NCBI GenBank assembly: GCA_030836965.1
Contig: JAUPLM010000307.1
Location: forward strand, 1-7,429
Source: Thermodesulfobacteriota bacterium
GTDB lineage: Bacteria; Desulfobacterota; Desulfobacteria; Desulfobacterales; RPRI01
Direction: 5' to 3'
Length of the DNA stretch: 7,429 nucleotides
Below the pieces are notes generated by a model, which had not been told where the DNA came from, did not search any database, and worked only from the letters and a program-made list of their open reading frames with translations. Below, piece by piece: positions 1 to 5,632 of this stretch. The position numbers were made by a program, and so were the translations under genes. Numbering within the stretch: position 1 is the first letter of the stretch; each line of letters begins with the position of its first letter.

Positions 1-21
1 ACGCTTCCGGGGATGCACCTG

Positions 22-2778
22 TTATTGCTGTTCGAATTCCGGCTTTATCTCTTCCATATAATAAAACTCTATTATATCGCCTACTTTGATATCATTATAA
101 TTTTCAATACCGATTCCGCATTCAAAGCCGTTTTGGACCTCCCTGACGTCATCTTTGAATCTTCTTAAGGATGAATTCTTCCCTTCAAAGCATACTATTC
201 CGTCTCGTATCAGGCGTACCTGGCGTCCGCGTTCGATTTTTCCGTCCGTAACATAACTTCCGGCGACGGTTCCGATCTTTGGAACATGAAATACTTCGCG
301 AACCTGGGCCCGTCCAAGGGTTCTCTCTTTAAAGGTTGAAGCCATCAGACCTACAATGGAATCCTTGATATCCTTTATAACATTATAAATTATGTTGTAG
401 TAACGTATATCCACGTTCTCATCGTTTGCCATTGCCTGCACCTTTGAACTGGGTCTGACATTAAACCCGATGATTATGGCATTTGAAACAGCGGCGAGAG
501 CAATGTCCGACTCGGTGATAGTTCCTGTTCCCGAATGAATTATATCTATTTTTACCTCTTTGTTGGACAGCTTATTCAATGAATCCCTTATGGCTTCAAT
601 AGATCCGTTTACATCCGCCTTGATTATCAATGTCAGATTCTTGACCCGGCCTTCCTGAATCCTGTCGAAAAGGTTCTCCAGGCTGAGCCTGCTGGTTTTG
701 GCAAGCTCCTTTGCGCGCTGTTTCTGTACGCGGTAGGTGCTTACCTGTTTTGCATCTTTTTCATCCGCAAGAGAGATAAGCTCATCTCCAGCCATCGGCA
801 CGCCTGAAAGCCCGATAACCTCTACGGGAATTGACGGACCGGCTTCGGTTACTTTCATACCTCTGTCGTTTAACAGCGCGCGAACCTTGCCGTAGTGAAT
901 ACCGCAGACTACAGATTCACCTGTATGAAGAGTCCCTTCGCTTATCAGAACAGTTGCAACAGGCCCTCTTCCGGAATCAAGCTTGGCCTCAACCACATGA
1001 CCGACTGCAAGCTTGTTAGGATTTGCTTTTAGTTCAAGAACTTCTGCCTGAAGCAGGATCATTTCAAGCAGGTCGTTTATTCCCAAATTCTGTTTTGCCG
1101 ACACCTTGAGAAACGGGGTATTACCTCCCCATTCTTCAGGGGCAAGTCCCAGGTCGGCAAGTTCACGCTTAACTCGGTCGGGGTCTGCTTCAGGCTTGTC
1201 GATTTTATTGATCGCAACAATTATCGGAACGCCGGCGGCCTTGGCGTGATTAATAGCCTCAACGGTTTGCGGCTTTACTCCGTCTTCTGCCGCCACAACA
1301 AGCACTACAATATCGGTTACCTTGGCCCCTCGTGCGCGCATGGCCGTGAACGCTTCGTGGCCCGGTGTATCCAGAAATACGATCTGTCCGTTATCGGTTG
1401 CTACGTTATAAGCTCCTATATGCTGAGTTATTCCGCCGGCCTCAATTTCAGTAATTCTTGTTTTCCGGATTACATCCAGAAGCGAAGTTTTTCCGTGATC
1501 TACATGCCCCATTATTGTAACTACCGGCGGCCTGCCTGTAAGTGTGCTTGGATCATCTTTTTCCGTCTTGATGAAACTGCTCTCCTCAAAAGAAGCTCTC
1601 TCTACTTCATAGTTAAATTCCGATGCAACAAGCGCTGCTGTGTCGAAATCAATTGTTTGATTGACTGTTGCCAATACCCCCAATCCCATTAGAGTTCTGA
1701 TCATATCGCTTGATTTTATCCCCATTCTTTTTGCAAGTTCGGATAAGATAATGGCATCATCGATTTTTACCCTCCGCTTTATTGCTTTGGGGATTGTAAT
1801 CTGGGGCTTCTGGCCCTGCACCACTTTTATTTTAGCGCCCTTTTTATCTCTTCGTATTCTCGGTTCGGGCGCATAAAGATCCTCCGCTTCAATTATCTCT
1901 TTTTTCTTAAACGGAGCCTTCTTTTTGAACAGTTTTTTATCCTTTAATAAATCAAATTCCTCTTCAAGTTTTTCCTTGCCCTTCTTTTTCTTCTTTTCAG
2001 GAAGAAGAGGCTCCTTTTTCGGGATAACTACCTCCAAAACGGGTTTGCCGGGCACTCCCGGAGTTATTTCAACAGTTGTTTTATGCCTGGCAGCATGAGG
2101 TTTTGCCTCTTCATGCGCCTGAACCGGATGAGCTCCTTTTTTCCCGGTAAACACGGTTTCTCCGGCTATTCCCGGTTTGGCGTGAATTGTTTCCTTCCCG
2201 GGCAGCTTATCTTCCATTTCTTCCGCCGCTTTCTTTTGAATCTCGGGCAGTCTGAGGATTTTTGCGGGTGTTTCTTTTTTGGTTTTTTTAAGGGCTTTTA
2301 AATGCTTTGCAGCCTTAATTAGCGGAGGCTTTTCAGGTTCTGCGGCGGGTGGCTGAATACCGGCCTCTTCGGCAGCAGGTGTTAATTCGGAATCCCCGGC
2401 AGGTTCAACTGCTTCCGGCTCTGCGGATATTGCTTCGGAAGAAGATTTTTTATCAGGTTTCATTGTTCCGGATTCGACCGGAGCAACTATTTCCGCTTCA
2501 GCCGGCTCTTCTACCGGTTCAGGTGTTTCAGGTTTCGGTTCCGCCTCGGCCTGAACTACCACTTTCCTCCTTCGGATTATCGTGGGCCTTACACGGGTTT
2601 CTTCAACCCCTTCAGGCTTTGCTTCATGGAAGCTTGCCCTGATTTTTGCAACGGTTCCTTCATCCAAAGAACTAACGTGGCTCTTAACATCGATATTCAT
2701 GCTTCTTATCTTGTCAAGAAGAGCCTGATTCGTCATATTAAGATCTCTGGCAAGTTCATATACTCTGATCTTTGCCAT
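22..2778 (-). CDS. infB: Translation initiation factor IF-2
   Basis: This GTPase brings formyl-Met-tRNA to the 30S subunit and promotes 50S joining in the cytoplasm. The protein has 918 residues. An IF2_N module lies at about 1-52. A low-complexity linker rich in Glu, Pro, Ala and Lys spans about 55-330, and a second IF2_N-like module spans about 335-395. The G domain follows: G1 GHVDHGKT at 424-431, switch I GGITQHIG at 448-455, G3 DTPGH at 470-474, G4 NKID at 524-527 and G5 SAK at 560-562. The rest matches the beta-barrel domain, IF2 domain 3 and the C-terminal initiator-tRNA-binding barrel. All GTPase motifs are intact. The ATG start is supported by an AGGGGG ribosome binding site five bases upstream and by the typical [10 protein letters not shown] opening. 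Length resembles E. coli IF2 (890). It is the third protein gene of the rimP-nusA-infB operon, 106 bases after nusA. Identification is near certain. Confidence 0.98.
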   Translation of the reverse strand: MAKIRVYELARDLNMTNQALLDKIRSMNIDVKSHVSSLDEGTVAKIRASFHEAKPEGVEETRVRPTIIRRRKVVVQAEAEPKPETPEPVEEPAEAEIVAPVESGTMKPDKKSSSEAISAEPEAVEPAGDSELTPAAEEAGIQPPAAEPEKPPLIKAAKHLKALKKTKKETPAKILRLPEIQKKAAEEMEDKLPGKETIHAKPGIAGETVFTGKKGAHPVQAHEEAKPHAARHKTTVEITPGVPGKPVLEVVIPKKEPLLPEKKKKKGKEKLEEEFDLLKDKKLFKKKAPFKKKEIIEAEDLYAPEPRIRRDKKGAKIKVVQGQKPQITIPKAIKRRVKIDDAIILSELAKRMGIKSSDMIRTLMGLGVLATVNQTIDFDTAALVASEFNYEVERASFEESSFIKTEKDDPSTLTGRPPVVTIMGHVDHGKTSLLDVIRKTRITEIEAGGITQHIGAYNVATDNGQIVFLDTPGHEAFTAMRARGAKVTDIVVLVVAAEDGVKPQTVEAINHAKAAGVPIIVAINKIDKPEADPDRVKRELADLGLAPEEWGGNTPFLKVSAKQNLGINDLLEMILLQAEVLELKANPNKLAVGHVVEAKLDSGRGPVATVLISEGTLHTGESVVCGIHYGKVRALLNDRGMKVTEAGPSIPVEVIGLSGVPMAGDELISLADEKDAKQVSTYRVQKQRAKELAKTSRLSLENLFDRIQEGRVKNLTLIIKADVNGSIEAIRDSLNKLSNKEVKIDIIHSGTGTITESDIALAAVSNAIIIGFNVRPSSKVQAMANDENVDIRYYNIIYNVIKDIKDSIVGLMASTFKERTLGRAQVREVFHVPKIGTVAGSYVTDGKIERGRQVRLIRDGIVCFEGKNSSLRRFKDDVREVQNGFECGIGIENYNDIKVGDIIEFYYMEEIKPEFEQQ

Positions 2779-2783
2779 TCAGT

Positions 2784-2789
2784 CCCCCT
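2784..2789 (-). promoter_or_regulatory. infB ribosome binding site
   Basis: On the minus strand AGGGGG stands five bases before the infB ATG. It fixes the start of IF2 and shows that infB has its own ribosome entry, not only coupling to nusA, whose stop lies more than 100 bases upstream. Confidence 0.75.
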
Positions 2790-2815
2790 AAATGTTATTG
2801 TTAACTGGTCATTCA

Positions 2816-2835
2816 CAGAATTATTCCGAATTCTG
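2816..2835 (-). other. Inverted repeat (hairpin) between nusA and infB
   Basis: A perfect 7-bp inverted repeat (CAGAATT, six-base loop, AATTCTG) sits in the nusA-infB spacer. On the transcribed strand no T-run follows it, so it is not an intrinsic terminator for the operon. It could be an mRNA processing or stability element, or chance: the stem is AT-rich and therefore weak. Confidence 0.4.
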
Positions 2836-2884
2836 CCCTTTTTTACCATGAGTGCCGCTTTGTTTTAAATCACCTCCGGAATCA

Positions 2885-4180
2885 TTATCCGGCTGTGTTG
2901 TTTCCTTCAGTGGTATCTTTTTTTTCCGGGGTGTTTTCACCTTTTGCCACTGCCTCTGATGCTGAACGAATAAGTTTTTCGGCTTTTTCTTTTGCGATGC
3001 CTTTTATTTGAGTCAGGTCACTTACAGAAGCGTTGCTTATCTCTCCTGCTGATGTAAATCCCTTTTCGATTAAAGAATTTGCTAGGCTTATTCCGACACC
3101 CGGCAATGATACAAGAGAATCATAGCCGTTTTTCAAGGCTTCATTATAATGCGATTCACTCTGAACATCCAGGTTCCAGCCGGTTAACTTTGACGCAAGC
3201 CGTACATTCTGACCGCGTTTCCCGATAGCTATCGAGAGGGATTCATCAGGTACAATTACTTCCATTGCATGGTTGTCTTCATCTATAATAACTCTTTTTA
3301 TTTCTGCAGGAGCGAGCGCATTACATACATATTTTGCGGAATCGACATGCCAGGGGATAATATCTATTTTTTCGCCTTTTAATTCCTGGACAACATTCTG
3401 AACCCGGCTTCCTTTCATCCCGACGCAGGCACCAACCGGATCAATATCGGAATCATTCGAAGATACCGCTATTTTGGCGCGCACTCCGGGTTCACGGGCA
3501 GCTCCCATAATGGTGACAATCCCCTCGCTTATCTCGGGAACTTCGGTTTTGAAAAGATTTATCAGGAAATTCGAGTTTGTCCTCGAAAGAACAACCTGAG
3601 GACCGCGCGAATCCTGGAGAACCTCGGAAAGAAGAGCTCTTATCCGGTCGCCGCGCCTGTATGTTTCTTTTGGAACCTGCTCTCTTGCAGGTAAAACTCC
3701 CTCAGTCTGTCCCAGATTGACTATAATGTCACCCGAATGTTCAATACGCTGTACTATGCCATTGATTATTTCTCCTCTCCGGTCGATAAAACTTGAATAA
3801 ACGGCATTTTTTTCGGCATCCTTCATTTTCTGTATAATTACCTGCTTTGCAGACTGGGCGGCAATCCTGCCGAAAGTTGTGGTATCCATTTTGGTTCCCA
3901 GGCTGTCGCCGATTTCGCATTCCGGATCAAGTTTATGGCCTTCCTCAACGCTGATTTGCGTAATGTCATCTGTAACCTCTTCAACTACCTCTTTGAACTG
4001 GAATACCTCTATTTCACCGGTTTCCTCGCTGTATTGAATTTCGATCTCGATTTTATTACCATATTTTTTTCTGGCAGCTGATTTAAGGGCTTCTTCAATC
4101 GCCTTGATAAGGACCTGTTTGTCAATACCCTTATCCCGGCTGACCTGATCAACGACACGTTTTATTTCTGATATTAGCAT
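2885..4180 (-). CDS. nusA: Transcription termination/antitermination factor NusA
   Basis: NusA binds RNA polymerase and nascent RNA, enhances pausing and intrinsic termination, and takes part in rRNA antitermination. The protein has 431 residues. The N-terminal polymerase-binding domain covers about 1-130 and the S1 domain about 135-200 (GEIINGIVQRIE...GVLPAREQVP). KH1 contains GMKG at 254-257 and KH2 contains GKRG at 320-323, followed by NVRLASKLTGW. A helix-hairpin-helix region at about 355-410 (LPGVGISLANSLIEKG, then LTQIKGIAKEKAEKL) matches the acidic-repeat-like fold of proteobacterial NusA, but only one such region is seen, where E. coli has two. A disordered polar tail ends at 431. The ATG start has GGAG seven bases upstream, inside rimP, and overlaps the rimP stop by 7 bases, so the two are probably translationally coupled. 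The stop is TAA followed at once by an in-frame TGA. The tail may be shortened by a one-base frameshift (see findings). Confidence 0.98.
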   Translation of the reverse strand: MLISEIKRVVDQVSRDKGIDKQVLIKAIEEALKSAARKKYGNKIEIEIQYSEETGEIEVFQFKEVVEEVTDDITQISVEEGHKLDPECEIGDSLGTKMDTTTFGRIAAQSAKQVIIQKMKDAEKNAVYSSFIDRRGEIINGIVQRIEHSGDIIVNLGQTEGVLPAREQVPKETYRRGDRIRALLSEVLQDSRGPQVVLSRTNSNFLINLFKTEVPEISEGIVTIMGAAREPGVRAKIAVSSNDSDIDPVGACVGMKGSRVQNVVQELKGEKIDIIPWHVDSAKYVCNALAPAEIKRVIIDEDNHAMEVIVPDESLSIAIGKRGQNVRLASKLTGWNLDVQSESHYNEALKNGYDSLVSLPGVGISLANSLIEKGFTSAGEISNASVSDLTQIKGIAKEKAEKLIRSASEAVAKGENTPEKKDTTEGNNTAG

Positions 4181-4716
4181 TCGTTTTCTCCGTTATAATT
4201 GAAAAGCCGCGCCTTTGTGATGTCCCTGAAGGGAATAGTAACTATTTTGTCATTCACATCAAGTTTCACACTTCCGTCATAAAAGCCAAGCAGCAGACCC
4301 TTGAAATTTTTTTGTCCTTCTATCGGTACGGATGTTCTGATTATTTCTGTCTTTCCCTTAAAACTGTCAAAATCTTCCGGTTTTCCAAGAGGACGGTCAA
4401 TCCCCGGAGATGAAACCTCAAGACTATATGCCCAGTTGGTGTCCAGATTTACATCAAGCATATCACTTAATTGACGACTTATTAGGGTGCAGTCATTTAA
4501 AGTAACCCCACCCGGTTTATCAATATAAATACGAATAATCCTGCCACCGGTCTCCCTCTGACACTCAACATGCACCAGTTCCATTCCTTCGGATTCGCAT
4601 AGCGGACCTGCAAACTGTATGATTTTATCAATAACATCTTCTCTGGTTGCCGGAGAAAAAAGACCGGTAACGGGTTCGCTCTTTTTTACTTTAATATTTC
4701 TTTTATCTTCTTTCAT
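4174..4716 (-). CDS. rimP: Ribosome maturation factor RimP
   Basis: RimP helps to assemble the 30S ribosomal subunit in the cytoplasm. The family signature YSLEVSSPGIDRPL is present, preceded by an alpha/beta N-terminal domain (REDVIDKIIQFAGPLCESEG...ELVHVECQ, IRIYIDKPGGVTLNDC) and followed by the C-terminal SH3-like domain (FKGKTEIIRT..., FKGLLLGFYDGSVKLDV, FRDITKARL). I chose the ATG at 4714-4716, giving 180 residues. The frame stays open upstream to a TTG at 4735-4737 (187 residues), but that codon directly abuts the U-tract of an intrinsic terminator and has no ribosome binding site. The ATG also lacks a good Shine-Dalgarno sequence, so the start is uncertain by seven residues. The family usually has about 150-180 residues; the extra length is a basic N-terminal extension. 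The stop codon overlaps the nusA start. It is the first protein gene of the operon. Confidence 0.95.
   Translation of the reverse strand: MKEDKRNIKVKKSEPVTGLFSPATREDVIDKIIQFAGPLCESEGMELVHVECQRETGGRIIRIYIDKPGGVTLNDCTLISRQLSDMLDVNLDTNWAYSLEVSSPGIDRPLGKPEDFDSFKGKTEIIRTSVPIEGQKNFKGLLLGFYDGSVKLDVNDKIVTIPFRDITKARLFNYNGENEC
4188..4191 (-). promoter_or_regulatory. nusA ribosome binding site inside rimP
   Basis: GGAG on the minus strand lies seven bases before the nusA ATG, within the last codons of rimP. This supports the chosen nusA start and re-initiation by ribosomes that finish rimP. Confidence 0.65.
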
Positions 4717-4747
4717 TATTTTTCTATAACCGGCCAATTAAAATAAA

Positions 4748-4767
4748 AAACGGGCTGTCGCCCGTTT
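4748..4767 (-). terminator. Intrinsic terminator or attenuator just before rimP
   Basis: An 8-bp perfect stem (AAACGGGC / GCCCGTTT) with a four-base loop is followed on the minus strand by TTTTTTATTT, a strong U-tract. It ends only about ten bases before the possible TTG of rimP and about 30 before its ATG, so it must be read through for the rimP-nusA-infB transcript unless a promoter lies within it. This position suggests attenuation of the operon, as described for the NusA-autoregulated E. coli nusA operon. The parallel is inference. Confidence 0.8.
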
Positions 4768-4786
4768 CCTTTTTAAAGGGGTACTA

Positions 4787-4795
4787 CTTATAACA
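4787..4795 (-). promoter_or_regulatory. Candidate extended -10 promoter for the rimP operon
   Basis: On the minus strand TGTTATAAG fits an extended -10 element (TGnTATAAT with one mismatch). No recognisable -35 box stands 16-18 bases upstream. If used, transcription would begin near 4780 and the leader would immediately contain the hairpin at 4748-4767. Support is weak, resting on one short motif. Confidence 0.3.
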
Positions 4796-4877
4796 ATGGA
4801 TCGAGAAAAATCACATGTTTGTAAAAATAAACATACTCAAAAAGATTCTCCAAACCACATATTCATCGACCCTGCCG

Positions 4878-4903
4878 AAAAAGCCTTTTTATACGGAAAA
4901 GGC
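4878..4903 (-). terminator. Intrinsic terminator of tRNA-Gly
   Basis: A 7-bp stem (GCCTTTT / AAAAGGC, seven-base loop) is followed by five T residues on the minus strand and starts ten bases after the tRNA CCA end. The stem has only three G-C pairs, so termination may be partial, which would allow read-through into rimP. Confidence 0.6.
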
Positions 4904-4913
4904 GGACTTTAAA

Positions 4914-4989
4914 TGGAGCGGGCAACGAGATTCGAACTCGCGACTCCAAGCTTGGGAAGCTTGCACTCTACCAGCTGAGTTATGCCCGC
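4914..4989 (-). tRNA. tRNA-Gly, anticodon CCC
   Basis: This 76-base tRNA decodes GGG. All arms fold. The acceptor stem is GCGGGCA with TGCCCGC. The D arm is ACTC/GAGT with the AGCTGGTA loop. The anticodon stem CAAGC/GCTTG encloses TTCCCAA, placing CCC at 4954-4956. The variable loop has five bases. The T arm GCGAG/CTCGT carries a TTCGAAT loop and one G-U pair at its base. The discriminator base is U73, and C35 and C36 are the usual glycine identity bases. The 3' CCA is encoded. It has its own promoter upstream and a terminator downstream, and lies about 200 bases before rimP, the position that metY occupies in E. coli. Confidence 0.97.
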
Positions 4990-5003
4990 TTACCGAATGT
5001 TGC

Positions 5004-5032
5004 TATGTATGACAGTTTATGTCAGATGTCAA
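5004..5032 (-). promoter_or_regulatory. Sigma-70-type promoter of tRNA-Gly
   Basis: A perfect -35 box TTGACA (5027-5032) is separated by 17 bases from TACATA (5004-5009), a weak -10 box with three of six consensus bases. The predicted start is near 4997, giving a tRNA 5' leader of about eight bases. The spacer contains an inverted repeat, TGACA-GTTTA-TGTCA, at 5010-5024. Read-through from this promoter may also feed rimP-nusA-infB. Confidence 0.65.
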
Positions 5033-5260
5033 CTGTTTTTGCGTCTTTGCAGCATTTAAGGCGGTGGGAAAATATCAAAATAAGATTATTATCCGAACTG
5101 AGGGATCCGTGGTTCCGGAATTCAGGCGTTACAAGGCGAAGCATCGGCTCTCAATGACTTGAAATTATGAAAAATTAAACGATAATACAGGCGGTTACTT
5201 CTATCCTGAGCAATACAAACCCCTATTTCCAACCAATTTAGAGAAGAATCGCTGATAGCT
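5033..5260. other. AT-rich spacer with no visible gene
   Basis: Between the MerR-like gene and the tRNA promoter I see no convincing reading frame, RNA gene or strong hairpin with a T-run. The end of the pheT transcript is therefore not defined by an obvious intrinsic terminator. Termination may be Rho-dependent, or transcripts may run on into the tRNA. Confidence 0.5.
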
Positions 5261-5602
5261 TTATTCGGTTAGAATATTCCGGATATTAATCAGTTCCCTG
5301 CGTAACTCTTCAATGATATCCGATGATTTATTGCCGGATTTTACTGAACCGAGGTATTGTCTTGCACCCTGGATTGTGAATTTTTTATCATAAAGAAGGT
5401 GTTTTATTCTTAGAATCAGCTCGACATCGTTTTTCCTGTAATGTCGCTGCCCGGAAGAAGTTCGCTTTGGATTTATCCTGGGAAATTCCGTTTCCCAGAA
5501 CCTGATAACGGAAGAAGGCACTCCCGCTATTTCGCTGACCTCCCCGATCTTCAAATAGAGTTTATCGGGAATTTTTATTTCAGAAGTAGAATCATCCTGC
5601 AT
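5261..5602 (-). CDS. Small MerR-family transcriptional regulator
   Basis: This 113-residue protein is a MerR-type DNA-binding domain with a very short C-terminal helix. The helix-turn-helix lies at about 16-37 (LKIGEVSEIAGVPSSVIRFWE). The wing follows with NPKRTSSGQRHYRKNDVELI at about 44-63, then the second helical pair (LRIKHLLYDKKFTIQGARQYL) and a short amphipathic helix at about 94-112 (IIEELRRELINIRNIL) suited to dimerisation. There is no cysteine, so no metal- or thiol-sensing site, and no effector domain. MerR-like genes of this size beside pheT are common in deltaproteobacterial genomes; their targets are unknown to me. It begins 30 bases after pheT on the same strand and is probably co-transcribed with it. 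The ATG has no strong ribosome binding site. Family assignment is firm; function is not known. Confidence 0.9.
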   Translation of the reverse strand: MQDDSTSEIKIPDKLYLKIGEVSEIAGVPSSVIRFWETEFPRINPKRTSSGQRHYRKNDVELILRIKHLLYDKKFTIQGARQYLGSVKSGNKSSDIIEELRRELINIRNILTE

Positions 5603-5632
5603 CTTGATGGCTCGGTCTCGGAAAATTGTTTA

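Noticed and set aside
831..2642. Several plus-strand frames opposite infB (up to 148 codons)
   Set aside because: They are shadows of the infB coding strand, with the biased composition expected from it and no homology-like motifs.
2816..2846. Plus-strand terminator reading: hairpin followed by a run of six T
   Set aside because: The stem is AT-rich, the T-run is offset by three C residues, and no plus-strand gene exists to be terminated.
2733..2849. A 38-codon minus-strand frame starting MVKKGRIRNN between nusA and infB
   Set aside because: It has no correctly spaced ribosome binding site, overlaps infB in another frame and lacks recognisable family features, although the opening vaguely resembles YlxR-type proteins.
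4914..4989. tRNA-Gly as an attachment site for an integrated element
   Set aside because: No integrase, no repeated tRNA 3' fragment and only housekeeping genes on both sides.
4815..5012. Plus-strand frame of 65 codons across the tRNA
   Set aside because: It is the antisense of tRNA-Gly and its terminator; no ribosome binding site or family likeness.
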